Positions 7,103 through 15,377 are shown, numbered from the stretch's first letter. The stretch is DNA of 25,098 nt from Bacteroidales bacterium (GCA_023231065.1 JALNWE010000045.1:1-25098), one strand, 5' to 3'. Translations and numbers: made by a program. Notes: generated from the letters alone by a model not told the origin.

Positions 7103-9625
7103 GTGGAACAGATTCCTCAATCCTTTTGGAGCAGTTCCGGTGTGGACCTAATAAGCCAGCTCCAATCAACAACCGACGGCCTTGAAACCGGCGAGGCAAA
7201 AAAGCGGCTTGCTGGCTTTGGCGCCAACCGCCTTAAACCACAAAAGCGATCGGATGCTTTCACCCTTCTTGTTGCTCAGTTTAAAAGCCCTATAATTCTC
7301 ATTTTATTACTTGCAACAGGGCTTTCCCTGTTTTTGCATAACATGGTTGACGCATCGATCATTCTTGCCATAGTCCTCATAAGCGGGCTCCTTGGTTTCT
7401 GGCAGGAATATGGCGCTTCCAACGCGGTGGCAAAATTATTAGCCATGGTGAAAATAAAAACTGCGGTACTTCGCGATGGGAACCAGCAGGAAATCCCCGT
7501 GGAAGAAATCGTTCCCGGAGATATCATAATCCTGAATGCAGGCGACATTGTACCGGGGGACTGCCTGATATTGGAATCGAAAGATGTTTTTGTTGATGAG
7601 GCTATGCTGACCGGTGAAACCTTCCCGGTTGAAAAAAATGTGTCGGTATTACCTGCCGGTACCGCGTTGGCAAAAAGAACAAACACGGTATGGATGGGAA
7701 CCCATATTGTAAGCGGAAATGCAAAAGTATTGGCCGTCTTTACCGGGAAAAACACCGAATTTGGCAAAGTATCGGAGCGGCTCAAACTTAAAGCGCCGGA
7801 AACTGAGTTTGAACGCGGCATCCGGAGATTCGGTTACTTTCTTGGAGAAGTCACTTTGGTATTGATTGTTATTATATTTGCCATCAATGTATATCTGCAC
7901 CGCCCTGTCCTTGAATCTTTTCTGTTTTCCCTGGCGCTTGCGGTTGGATTAACGCCGCAATTATTGCCCGCCATCATCAGCGTTAACCTGGCCCATGGCG
8001 CTAAAAAGATGGCTGAGAAAAAGGTGATTGTCAAACGCCTTGCTTCGATCGAGAACTTTGGCAGCATGAACATAATATGCTCCGATAAAACCGGTACCCT
8101 CACAGAGGGAATTGTTCAGGTTAAATCCGCGCTTGGCGTTAACGGAACATCAAGCGATAAAGTTTTTCTGTTTGCTTATCTCAATGCCTTCTACGAAACT
8201 GGTTTTACAAACCCTATCGATGAAGCCATCCGGAAATATCGCACCCCTGACCTGAGCGGATACCTGAAAATGGACGAAATTCCGTATGATTTTCTCCGGA
8301 AGCGGCTGAGTATCGCGGTTACTCATGGCAATGACCGCCTGATGGTAACCAAAGGAGCGCTTGACAATATCCTTGAAGTCTGTTCAAAAGCAGAGACTAA
8401 TACAGGAACCATCGTTGACATGGGATCCGTGAAAGAGGAGATCATGAAACACTTTGAGGATTTCGGCAACCAGGGCTTCCGTACCCTGGGCATCGCGTAC
8501 AAACCCTTGACATCGGATTCGCTGATAAACAAAAGTGATGAAACGGAAATGACATTTATTGGTTTTCTCACCCTCTTTGATCCGCCTAAGACAAATATTA
8601 CGGAAACAATAACCGGTCTGAAAAAGCTGGGCGTTTCGCTAAAAATTATCACAGGGGATAACCACCTTGTCGCCGCCAGTCTGAGCAAAAAAATGGGGCT
8701 TTCTGATTTTAAAATATTAACCGGCGCTGAACTTCGCCGGATGAGCGATGGGGCGCTTCTGAGGCAAGTTGGGGCAACCGATGTATTTGCCGAAATAGAA
8801 CCCAATCAGAAAGAGCGCATCATCCTTGCTTTCCGGAAATCAGGAAATGTGGTGGGGTATATGGGCGATGGCATCAACGATGCATCTGCGCTTCATGCAG
8901 CCGATATAGGGATTTCTGTCGATACGGCGGCGGATGTCGCCAAGGATGCTGCCGATATCGTTTTGCTCGAGAAGGATCTCGGTGTCCTGATCGAGGGTGT
9001 GAAGGAAGGGCGGACGACCTTTGCCAATACGCTGAAATATGTGTTTATGGCCACCAGCGCCAATTTCGGAAACATGTTCAGCATGGCGGGAGTATCTCTC
9101 TTTATACCTTTTCTTCCTTTACTCCCCAAGCAGATCTTGCTTACTAACCTGATGACCGACTTCCCGGAAATGACCATAGCCACCGACAGGGTAGATAATG
9201 AAATGATTGATTATCCCAGGCGCTGGGACATCAAGGCCATACGAAAGTTCATGATCACATTTGGCTTGGTGGGCTCCCTGTTTGATTACCTGACCTTTGG
9301 GCTGCTTTTACTTGTCTTAAGGGCCAATGAGGGCCAATTCAGAACGGGATGGTTCCTGGAATCGGTTATCTCGGCTTCAATTATTGTACTTGTTATCCGG
9401 AGCCGGAAACCCTTCTTTAAAAGCCGGCCCGGGAAATATCTCATGATTGCAACGTTCTCGATTGCCATTATAACGCTTATATTACCCTTTACCCCGCTTG
9501 GGGCTTTATTCGGGTTTACTCCACTCAGCTTCACCACCTATATGCTTTTGCTGCTGATCGTGATCGTTTATATTGCCGCGGCCGAAGTGACAAAAACGAT
9601 TTTTTACCGGAAAGTCAAATTATAG
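7103..9625 (+). CDS. mgtA: P-type Mg2+-importing ATPase (P3B, MgtA-like)
   Basis: 840 residues. Has all P-type ATPase marks: TGE actuator loop at 170-172, phosphorylated Asp328 in SDKTGTLT, GDGINDASAL at ~588, and transmembrane helices at ~60-105, ~245-295 and in the C-terminal third. GLTPQLLPAI, the VIVKRLASIENFG segment before the phosphorylation site and DEIPYDFLRKRLS are characteristic of P3B magnesium pumps rather than Ca2+ or heavy-metal types. Slightly shorter than E. coli MgtA (~900 aa), mainly at the N-terminus. The start is GTG: it is the only start-type codon between the in-frame stop of the SDR gene (7090) and the conserved N-terminal region. No MgtA-style leader is visible because the gene follows the SDR by only 12 bp. 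Located in the inner membrane. Confidence 0.9.
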   Translation: MEQIPQSFWSSSGVDLISQLQSTTDGLETGEAKKRLAGFGANRLKPQKRSDAFTLLVAQFKSPIILILLLATGLSLFLHNMVDASIILAIVLISGLLGFWQEYGASNAVAKLLAMVKIKTAVLRDGNQQEIPVEEIVPGDIIILNAGDIVPGDCLILESKDVFVDEAMLTGETFPVEKNVSVLPAGTALAKRTNTVWMGTHIVSGNAKVLAVFTGKNTEFGKVSERLKLKAPETEFERGIRRFGYFLGEVTLVLIVIIFAINVYLHRPVLESFLFSLALAVGLTPQLLPAIISVNLAHGAKKMAEKKVIVKRLASIENFGSMNIICSDKTGTLTEGIVQVKSALGVNGTSSDKVFLFAYLNAFYETGFTNPIDEAIRKYRTPDLSGYLKMDEIPYDFLRKRLSIAVTHGNDRLMVTKGALDNILEVCSKAETNTGTIVDMGSVKEEIMKHFEDFGNQGFRTLGIAYKPLTSDSLINKSDETEMTFIGFLTLFDPPKTNITETITGLKKLGVSLKIITGDNHLVAASLSKKMGLSDFKILTGAELRRMSDGALLRQVGATDVFAEIEPNQKERIILAFRKSGNVVGYMGDGINDASALHAADIGISVDTAADVAKDAADIVLLEKDLGVLIEGVKEGRTTFANTLKYVFMATSANFGNMFSMAGVSLFIPFLPLLPKQILLTNLMTDFPEMTIATDRVDNEMIDYPRRWDIKAIRKFMITFGLVGSLFDYLTFGLLLLVLRANEGQFRTGWFLESVISASIIVLVIRSRKPFFKSRPGKYLMIATFSIAIITLILPFTPLGALFGFTPLSFTTYMLLLLIVIVYIAAAEVTKTIFYRKVKL

Positions 9626-9674
9626 TTCATAGAAGGATGGTAGAAATCAGGAGAAGTATTATCATGATTGAAAT

Positions 9675-9800
9675 ATTGAGCCTGCTCCGAAAAGTCAAAT
9701 CTTTCATTTTACCGTGAAGGCACAAAGACTCAAATATACCATATTCAATTATTTAAAATTTTGCGCCTTAGCGACTTGGCGGTGAGAAGTAGTTTTCGGA
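9675..9800 (-). repeat. Dispersed ~110-bp hairpin element, copy A
   Basis: Read on the minus strand it matches copies B (13767-13881) and C (15262-15371) over ~95-125 bp. Shared blocks include CGCAAAATTTTAAATAAT in the middle and GATTTGACTTT at the end. The core has imperfect inverted arms that start with ACCG at both ends (ACCGCCAAGTCGC against ACCGTGAAGGCAC), so it can fold into a long hairpin. It sits between the convergent Mg2+ ATPase and WYL genes, ending 4 bp before the WYL stop codon. That position would suit a bidirectional terminator or mRNA-protecting REP-like element. Confidence 0.85.
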
Positions 9801-9804
9801 TTCC

Positions 9805-10818
9805 CTAACCGTCCGCATACTTCACTAAACTTTTCTGAAGTACTTGTTTGATGGCGTCGCGCAGCTCTCCAGGTCCTATGACCTCCACTTCCGCTCCCCA
9901 CCCCAGGATCATGGAAATAAACTCATAGGTTGGCGTAACGTTCAGGGTAAAGCTGATATGTTCGTCTGTTTCTTCGGTAATCTGCTGGCTTTCATGAATG
10001 GGCTGGGTAATGATATATTGTGCCTGGGACCGGGTGAATTTTAAAATTACCCGCTCAGGATCTGTTTGAGGGGCATTGATACCGATGACTGACCTGAAAT
10101 AGGAAGAGGGGTCAAAGTCGCCTGGACGATATTCAATGGATGCCGGTGCCATATCTATTGAAATAATCCGGTCAAGGCCATACGTTCGTATCTCATTGAG
10201 TTCGTGGTTCAATCCAACCAGGTACCAGCGGTTACGGTATTCTTTGAGCAGATAGGGATGAACGATGTGCCGGTAAGCCTTTTCAGAGGTGAACCGTTGG
10301 TATTCGATGCATATTACCCGCTTTTCTTTTATTGCCCGGATTATTGGCTCCAGGTAAGAGCTTCCCATTATTAAAGGTGATTGGTCAAATTGGATAAAGG
10401 AGTAAGATGACCCCTCTTTCATGAGACGCCTGATATTGATCGCATCGACAATTTTTTGCACGGCTCCCGAAAAGGTTGAAAATATCTCAATGTTTTTATA
10501 TTGATCTAACATGGTGGCTGCAAAGGACAATGCTTCAAGCTCATCTTCATTAATCGGGATATTGTCAATGGAGTAACCAGGATCTTCATAATAATATCCA
10601 TTTTTCTCGCGACTGAAATGAATGGGGGCATAATAGCCAAGCCTTGTATCTTCCCGCATGTCGTGCAAATCCTGGTCGATGGTCCGCTCCCCGATGGGGG
10701 AAATGTCCAAGGCTTCCTCACAGGCCCTGATCAACCTATCTTTCGATACAAACCTGAAATCGACAAGGCACCGGTTGATTACACGATAACGGATAAGGGC
10801 TTCTTTGTTTAATGGCAT
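9805..10818 (-). CDS. WYL-domain transcriptional regulator (wHTH + WYL + C-terminal WCX)
   Basis: 337 residues. The N-terminal ~70 residues look like a winged helix (recognition helix near ERTIDQDLHDM). Residues ~150-225 are the WYL domain, with the name-giving motif as WYL at 198-200 in NRWYLVGL and the ligand-pocket segments IEYQRF and HPYLLKEY. The C-terminal ~100 residues are the WCX extension (FTLNVTPTYEFISMILGWG). WYL proteins are ligand-responsive regulators, often binding nucleic acids or nucleotides, and are over-represented in defence and DNA-damage loci. It is transcribed divergently from the AAA+ gene with 157 bp between starts, so that gene is its likely target along with itself (inference). 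Confidence 0.88.
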   Translation of the reverse strand: MPLNKEALIRYRVINRCLVDFRFVSKDRLIRACEEALDISPIGERTIDQDLHDMREDTRLGYYAPIHFSREKNGYYYEDPGYSIDNIPINEDELEALSFAATMLDQYKNIEIFSTFSGAVQKIVDAINIRRLMKEGSSYSFIQFDQSPLIMGSSYLEPIIRAIKEKRVICIEYQRFTSEKAYRHIVHPYLLKEYRNRWYLVGLNHELNEIRTYGLDRIISIDMAPASIEYRPGDFDPSSYFRSVIGINAPQTDPERVILKFTRSQAQYIITQPIHESQQITEETDEHISFTLNVTPTYEFISMILGWGAEVEVIGPGELRDAIKQVLQKSLVKYADG

Positions 10819-10975
10819 AACAAGACATTTAAGAATTAGATGATAAGAATTTTCCGAATAGATAAAGATACGAATTCATCAAGTATGATCGAAGTATATA
10901 TTTTTAGGTGTGCAGATTTTTCAAGATGCAGGTACAATGCGCTTTCCCTGATGATATTTGCAAAAATTATTGAAT

Positions 10976-12673
10976 ATGGAAACAACGAAAAAACGGAGAA
11001 GCAAACCGAAAAATATGCTGCTTCATATTGAAGCCATTGCCTGCCTGGCAAGAGAATCAAACTTTTCGGATGAGTTCATTAAATTGACAAAACCCCATAC
11101 CCATATCCTGACAAGTTATCTTGATTGCAATGAAATGCAGGTTATTTTGTTTTCAATCATTTGCAATCTGAATTTAAACCATAGCGTGGTTGATGTTGAC
11201 GATATTTCCGGTTATGTGGGATGCCCCCCGATCACCATACTGAAATATATAAAAGAGCTGGAAGAATTGTGCAAAATGAAGTTGCTGCGACGTGAATTTG
11301 AAGATAGTCTGTCACGCCGGAGAAGAAAGCCGGACCTTAACCAGATCAGGTTCGCCATCAACAACGGGGCGCTTGACGCCATTTTGAATAATGAAAAGTA
11401 TAAACCCCATCAAACTGAAAACCTTGATGTTTATGAATTACTGGAAACCGTGAAGGGATTCATGGATGAAAGGGATAACGGTCGTTTATCCTTCGAGGAG
11501 ATGTCGCTTGAGATCAAGCTTGTTCTGGCAGACAATGAAAAGCAAACCTGGATCAGAGAGCTGATGAGCTTTCAACTGGATGATAATGACCTTTTTCTGT
11601 TTCTTTTATTATGCCGCGAATTTACAAGTGGCAGCGAAGCTGTTGAGTTATCAGACGCGGTGAAACTAATATTTCCAAATTTACGGACACAGCTATCGAT
11701 CCGTAAAGAGTTCCTTGATGGCTCCAGCGATCTTATAAAAAACGATCTGGTCATCCTGGACGAGGGTTTTTTTAGGAGCGACAGGAACATTAAGCTTACC
11801 GACAGAAGTATTGATCTTCTCGTTCAGGACGACAGGAACCTGTTTTTGAAAAGAAAGGATAAAAAGAAACCGGATATCATTTTATCGCATGAAATTATTG
11901 ACAAAAAGCTCTATTTTAACCAAAAAGAGGAGCAACAACTCAATTTCCTGACCGATATCCTTTCACGGGATAATTTTGTACAACTTACCTCAAGAATGGG
12001 CGATGCCGGGATGAAACAAGGCGTTGCCATCCTGTTTTATGGTCCACCGGGCACGGGAAAAACCGAATCGGTATATCAAATCGCTAAAAAAACAGGGCGC
12101 AATATCAAGATGGTTGTGATCAGTGAAACAAAGAGCATGTGGTTTGGGGAATCGGAAAAACTGATCAAGGAAATTTTTGACAAATACCGCAGGGTTGTTG
12201 ACCAGTCGAAAGAGGCCCCCATTTTGTTTTTTAACGAAGCGGACGGTATTTTCAGCTCCCGGAAGCAGATCGGAAATTCAGCGTTGGATCAAACCGAAAA
12301 CGCCATCCAGAATATCATCCTTCAGGAGATGGAAGACATAAACGGGATACTAATAGCAACCACCAACCTCACCCGGAACCTTGACAAAGCCTTTGAACGC
12401 AGGTTCCTGTACAAGATTTGTTTTGATAAACCAGCTTCAGAGGCCAAATGTCACATCTGGAAAGACAAGATCCCCGCGCTGAGTGAACCGGATGCCATCG
12501 CCCTTGCGCATGGTTTTGACCTGTCGGGCGGCCAGATAGACAACATTGCCCGGAAATATCTGATGAAGCATGTCCTTTATGGAACAAGTCCTGATTTGTC
12601 AGAATTAGAAGGATATTGTCGGGAAGAAAACCTGGACAGGGGGAGTTATAGCCGGATTGGGTTTGTGAGGTGA
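10976..12673 (+). CDS. AAA+ ATPase with N-terminal winged-helix-like region
   Basis: 565 residues from the ATG at 10976. A TTG 18 bp upstream is possible but the ATG is preferred. Residues ~1-110 contain a helical/winged-helix-like segment (ISGYVGCPPITILKYIKELEELC), followed by a long helical region. Residues ~320-510 are an AAA+ module: Walker A GPPGTGKT at 356-363, Walker B ILFFNEADG with Asn420-Glu421 in place of the usual Asp-Glu, sensor-1 Asn in IATTNLTRNL, and an arginine-finger pair in FERRF. A C-terminal lid helix region follows. The NEAD form of Walker B keeps the catalytic Glu. No protease, nuclease or toxin domain is visible, so it may remodel a protein partner. Divergent WYL regulator next door; the 245-aa unknown gene starts 98 bp downstream with its own promoter-like signal. 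Specific role unknown. Confidence 0.8.
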   Translation: METTKKRRSKPKNMLLHIEAIACLARESNFSDEFIKLTKPHTHILTSYLDCNEMQVILFSIICNLNLNHSVVDVDDISGYVGCPPITILKYIKELEELCKMKLLRREFEDSLSRRRRKPDLNQIRFAINNGALDAILNNEKYKPHQTENLDVYELLETVKGFMDERDNGRLSFEEMSLEIKLVLADNEKQTWIRELMSFQLDDNDLFLFLLLCREFTSGSEAVELSDAVKLIFPNLRTQLSIRKEFLDGSSDLIKNDLVILDEGFFRSDRNIKLTDRSIDLLVQDDRNLFLKRKDKKKPDIILSHEIIDKKLYFNQKEEQQLNFLTDILSRDNFVQLTSRMGDAGMKQGVAILFYGPPGTGKTESVYQIAKKTGRNIKMVVISETKSMWFGESEKLIKEIFDKYRRVVDQSKEAPILFFNEADGIFSSRKQIGNSALDQTENAIQNIILQEMEDINGILIATTNLTRNLDKAFERRFLYKICFDKPASEAKCHIWKDKIPALSEPDAIALAHGFDLSGGQIDNIARKYLMKHVLYGTSPDLSELEGYCREENLDRGSYSRIGFVR

Positions 12674-12694
12674 TCTGATTTTTTATTTTATGAT

Positions 12695-12728
12695 ATTGTA
12701 ATAGTAGTTATATTTATAATTACTTTTG
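12695..12728 (+). promoter_or_regulatory. Probable Bacteroidota-type promoter for the 245-aa gene
   Basis: TACTTTTG at 12721-12728 matches the Bacteroidota -7 consensus TAnnTTTG exactly. ATTG at 12695-12698 is a weaker -33 match (TTTG expected), 22 bases upstream. It lies 43 bp before the ATG at 12772, in the 98-bp gap after the AAA+ gene. This suggests the two genes are not purely co-transcribed. Confidence 0.4.
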
Positions 12729-12771
12729 AAGTACACCTTACAAATTATCTAATTAACCAAAAACATGGAAT

Positions 12772-13509
12772 ATGAATGATATGGAGAAATTAACAAAAAC
12801 CGATATTGTTAACGGACCTTTTCCGTTGACCAATTTATTGAATAATTCCCTCTATTATCCCGCTTGTGGATTTGACGGCAACATAATAAGGCGCTATTCG
12901 AAAAAGATCCAGAGTTTCATTTTTTGCGACTATGCCACGGGTGAAGATGCATTTATGTGCCATCTACATGATTTTCCCGGATATGATGTGTTTGGTAACA
13001 GAAGCCTGAAACAGGATGAGTTAATCCCGAATGGCTGGCAAATGCAAATACCACCTCATTTCAATATTGAGGAATATGAAAAATATAAAGATATTTTAAA
13101 AAAACCTTTTGCTCATTGGGCCGTGTATGAAAGATTGGCTACCTTCGATGATAACCATGGCCCGAAAAGGTTTAGCCTGATCTATATTGGCGGTGAAGGC
13201 GTGGCCACCTATCAGGCATTGTACTGGTCGAATAAAAAAACCGCAAAGGTCCTTGCCATTATCCAGCCCGGGACTGGTTTTGGATTCAACTGGACTGATT
13301 TTAGGTCGAAAGAAGGGCCCCTGGCCTGGGTGGTACTGAATAATAAATACGGAACGCCGGATGCGATAATTTATGGAGGAATGAGTGGTTATCCTGGACA
13401 AAATGAAGGATGTTATGAGGACTTTACCTGGGAACAGTACCGGAAGACCGAAACAATCATGCCTTATCGCACCCAAACGGACAAAGTAACGATTTGGGTG
13501 AAAAAATAG
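12772..13509 (+). CDS. Unrecognised 245-aa protein
   Basis: I do not recognise the family. The protein is soluble-looking: no signal peptide, no membrane segment, aromatic-rich with conserved-looking motifs (YYPACGFDGNIIRRY, FIFCDYATGEDAF, FSLIYIGGEGVATYQALYW, IIQPGTGFGFNWTDFRS). The mix of short beta-strand-like segments and Gly-rich loops suggests an alpha/beta enzyme or binding domain. In-frame ATGs at 12772 and 12781 are both possible starts; the first follows an A-rich stretch. Preceded by a promoter-like TACTTTTG, so probably expressed on its own. It is followed by 100 bp of apparently non-coding DNA, then a truncated gene remnant on the other strand. Confidence 0.7.
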   Translation: MNDMEKLTKTDIVNGPFPLTNLLNNSLYYPACGFDGNIIRRYSKKIQSFIFCDYATGEDAFMCHLHDFPGYDVFGNRSLKQDELIPNGWQMQIPPHFNIEEYEKYKDILKKPFAHWAVYERLATFDDNHGPKRFSLIYIGGEGVATYQALYWSNKKTAKVLAIIQPGTGFGFNWTDFRSKEGPLAWVVLNNKYGTPDAIIYGGMSGYPGQNEGCYEDFTWEQYRKTETIMPYRTQTDKVTIWVKK

Positions 13510-13611
13510 TTTTCAGAACATGCAATTAATCCCACGCTGAACGGGTCAGGCGTACCTTCCGGAGATTAGCATGAACGGCATATAATCAACCGAATGGATA
13601 AAAAAGGGTTT

Positions 13612-13770
13612 TCAGGCCTTCAGTTCATCTGCCAAATCCAAATATTTTTTCATCAATCGGTCAATCCGTTTGCTTTCTTTCCTGGAGAAGGATGGACTAT
13701 TCTTCCCGTTTTCATCCGCGTAAATAAAATCACAAAAAGAAACTTCCTGATGATATAGAATGGTGGCTTT
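13612..13770 (-). pseudogene. 5'-truncated gene remnant abutting repeat copy B
   Basis: On the minus strand, 52 codons are open down to a TGA at 13612-13614 and read like the end of a real protein (QEVSFCDFIYADENG, then FSRKESKRIDRLMKKYLDLA). The frame closes upstream at a TGA exactly where repeat copy B begins, and there is no start codon near that end; the first in-frame ATG leaves only 13 codons. The most economical reading is a gene whose 5' part was lost when the repeat inserted or recombined here. The parent family is not recognised. Codon composition is biased toward Lys/Asp/Glu, like a soluble helical C-terminus. It could also be chance open frame. Confidence 0.45.
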
Positions 13771-13881
13771 TCATCGCCAACTCGCTAAAGCGCAAAATTT
13801 TAAATAATTGAATGTGATATATTCGCGTCTTTCCGTCTTCGAGGTAAAATGAAAGATTTGACTTTTCGAAGCCGGCTCAAT
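13767..13881 (+). repeat. Dispersed ~110-bp hairpin element, copy B
   Basis: Matches copy A (reverse strand, 9675-9800) and copy C (15262-15371). Shared with A are CGCAAAATTTTAAATAATTG in the centre and a right flank GATTTGACTTTTCG that continues into a GGCTCAAT block absent from C. The left ~15 bases have diverged from A and C. Located between the convergent 245-aa gene and the lipoprotein pair, touching the truncated remnant at 13612-13770. Confidence 0.85.
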
Positions 13882-13970
13882 TATGGAATGCCGCGTTATT
13901 CATGTTAAATATAAGTTTCCAGTGGTAATTAAATGCCTCCCCAAGAAAAAACGGAGAAGTAATCAGTTGT

Positions 13971-14297
13971 TTACTTTACCAACTCAAAATTGCCCTGAGT
14001 GAAGATTCTTCTTTGTTCCTTGTCAATTTTAAGCTGAATCTTAATATCAGGGCTGGCGGTTAAGACAAGTGTATTTTCATAGACTTTCCAGGTAGCGGAG
14101 TTCCATGTATGTAAAAGGTAAAACCTGGCGTTGTAATCGGGTGCAAGCTGAATCCGTAATTCTGTAGGCGCCTCCGGGGTTGTATTCCACATTCCGACAA
14201 GCCACTCATTTTCTTTTGAAACCTCGGTTGCGCATGCGCTCAGTATCAAGGCAAACGCCAGTATCATGAACATGGCATTGGTGTTTTTATTTTTCAT
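13971..14297 (-). CDS. Small lipoprotein of unknown function (108 aa)
   Basis: 108 residues beginning MKNKNTNAMFMILAFALI with a lipobox LSAC, giving a lipidated Cys at about residue 22. The mature ~85 residues are beta-rich and contain GMWNTTPEAP, LRIQLAPDYNARF and LVLTASPDIKIQL, a pattern like a small lipocalin-type or DUF beta-barrel/sandwich in which a strand begins with G-x-W. It starts 4 bp after the stop of the other lipoprotein gene, so the two form an operon. Expected to sit on the outer face of the inner membrane or in the outer membrane. The family is not recognised beyond that. Confidence 0.68.
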   Translation of the reverse strand: MKNKNTNAMFMILAFALILSACATEVSKENEWLVGMWNTTPEAPTELRIQLAPDYNARFYLLHTWNSATWKVYENTLVLTASPDIKIQLKIDKEQRRIFTQGNFELVK

Positions 14298-14301
14298 GGG
14301 C

Positions 14302-14646
14302 TTATTGTTTATTAAAAATTGTCGTTGATCCGTCAGGAAGGACTATTTGCGCAATGGTACCGTTTGCGCTGCCAACCTGCATGTTATATTCGTTATAAAG
14401 AATTCCTTCACTTTCGGTGCCATAACCACTGACCAGTATCTGGTTGCCGCCTGTTTCATAAAGCGACGAGTTCCATTTTCCGACGCTTACGATAATGTAA
14501 CCTTTAACGTCCCCCCTTTCATAACTGTAATAACCGTCAATTGTGATTTTCTTTTTATTAGTTGGTTCGGCGATACAACTGTTAAGCGCCAAAATGGCCA
14601 CGATAATCATGATCGGGAAATTCAGGATGCTGAATCTTTTTTTCAT
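14302..14646 (-). CDS. Small lipoprotein of unknown function (114 aa)
   Basis: The frame extends upstream to 14739, but the ATG at 14644-14646 is chosen because it gives a proper lipoprotein signal: MKKRFSILNFPIMIIVAIL followed by lipobox LNSC at about residue 24. The upstream 31 codons would hide it. The mature ~90 residues are beta-rich and Gly/Tyr/Ser-rich (DGYYSYERGDVKGYIIVSVG, YGTESEGILYNEYNM) and end with IVLPDGSTTIFNKQ, resembling strands of a small beta-sandwich. First gene of a two-lipoprotein operon with the 108-aa gene; 99 bp separates it from the divergent 187-aa gene. Function unknown. Confidence 0.65.
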   Translation of the reverse strand: MKKRFSILNFPIMIIVAILALNSCIAEPTNKKKITIDGYYSYERGDVKGYIIVSVGKWNSSLYETGGNQILVSGYGTESEGILYNEYNMQVGSANGTIAQIVLPDGSTTIFNKQ

Positions 14647-14745
14647 TTTTATTGTTTTTGGCTTGTACTTATTTGTTTTTCCTAATATTTTCAGCAAAAT
14701 TGAACAAACCGGATGCACTGTACCTGCATTCAAAAACAATTAACA

Positions 14746-15309
14746 ATGAAATTAGCCTGGGGAAATGTTCCTGTAGTAACAGTTCTGGGTCATCGCTTGC
14801 TTTTATCCCAATGCAGGTTGACTGCATTCTTGAAATCTATTTTTGCCGGAACTTTTATAAGGGATACAATGGATGAAAACGATTTATCTCCTGAAATGGA
14901 AGGGCTTGTTATCCTGAATTTTTATGAGTATATCCGGACCAAGGCCTTACTTTTTCTTGAAATAGGGCCCATTGAATACAGGAAAAGAGATGCACTCGGT
15001 ATGCCTGGCTACCGTATTTCGATGAATGGCCTTGCGATTCTTGAATCAGGGTGCCGGCAGGTAATTGACTATAAAGGATTGACAAAAGGGGAGCCATTTG
15101 AGGGGCTTGGCATCCCTGGATTTTACCGCCTCATGAAATTGTTTCATTATCAGGTACAAAAACAGGCAACCTCCGGGAGGGGCGAAGATTATTTCCTCGA
15201 TGAGATGTACATGAAACACCGGATGACAGATCAGAAAATGAAACTCTATAATAGAGTCCACTCCGAAAACTACTTTTTACCGCCAAGTCGCAAAGGCGCA
15301 AAATTTTAA
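14746..15309 (+). CDS. Unrecognised 187-aa protein whose C-terminus comes from repeat copy C
   Basis: I do not recognise a family. Start chosen at ATG 14746, preceded by an A-rich stretch (CAATTAACA); alternatives are ATG 14713 (extra 11 residues) and ATG 14869 (MDENDLSPEMEG). Features seen: a mixed hydrophobic N-terminal 45 residues, then an acidic segment and helical stretches (EGLVILNFYEYIRTKALLF, IPGFYRLMKLFHYQV). The last ~16 codons (ENYFLPPSRKGAKF and stop) lie inside repeat copy C, so the native C-terminus was probably replaced or extended by the element. Divergent from the lipoprotein pair. The coding call rests on a long open frame with amino-acid-like composition only. Confidence 0.5.
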   Translation: MKLAWGNVPVVTVLGHRLLLSQCRLTAFLKSIFAGTFIRDTMDENDLSPEMEGLVILNFYEYIRTKALLFLEIGPIEYRKRDALGMPGYRISMNGLAILESGCRQVIDYKGLTKGEPFEGLGIPGFYRLMKLFHYQVQKQATSGRGEDYFLDEMYMKHRMTDQKMKLYNRVHSENYFLPPSRKGAKF

Positions 15310-15371
15310 ATAATCGAATACGATATATTCGCGTCTTTGCGTCTTCACGGTAAAATGAATGATTTGACTTT
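15262..15371 (+). repeat. Dispersed ~110-bp hairpin element, copy C
   Basis: Best-formed copy. The left arm ACCGCCAAGTCGCAAAGGCG (15279-15298) and the reverse complement of the right arm (ACCGTGAAGACGCAAAGACG, ending at 15352) match at most positions, giving a long imperfect hairpin around an A/T-rich centre. It shares TCCGAAAACTACT on the left with copy A and GATTTGACTTT on the right with A and B, then diverges. It overlaps the 3' end and stop codon of the 187-aa gene. Confidence 0.87.
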
Positions 15372-15377
15372 GTTGTA

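Larger units (their letters stand above)
13510..13970. other. 461-bp gap between convergent genes
   Basis: No intact gene. 13510-13611 shows nothing recognisable. 13612-13770 is a 5'-truncated gene remnant on the minus strand, 13767-13881 is copy B of the dispersed hairpin element, and 13882-13970 shows nothing recognisable. Confidence 0.6.

Noticed and set aside
7276..7821. 181-codon minus-strand frame inside the Mg2+ ATPase
   Set aside because: It lies fully opposite a conserved P-type ATPase; composition (Ser/Arg-rich) is that of a shadow frame.
10819..10975. Operator or promoter in the WYL/AAA+ divergent region
   Set aside because: Only one-mismatch TAnnTTTG-like strings and no convincing dyad could be found; nothing to report as a defined site.
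13096..13476. Minus-strand frame opposite the 245-aa gene
   Set aside because: The plus-strand frame has better protein character and a promoter match; the minus frame has no start context.
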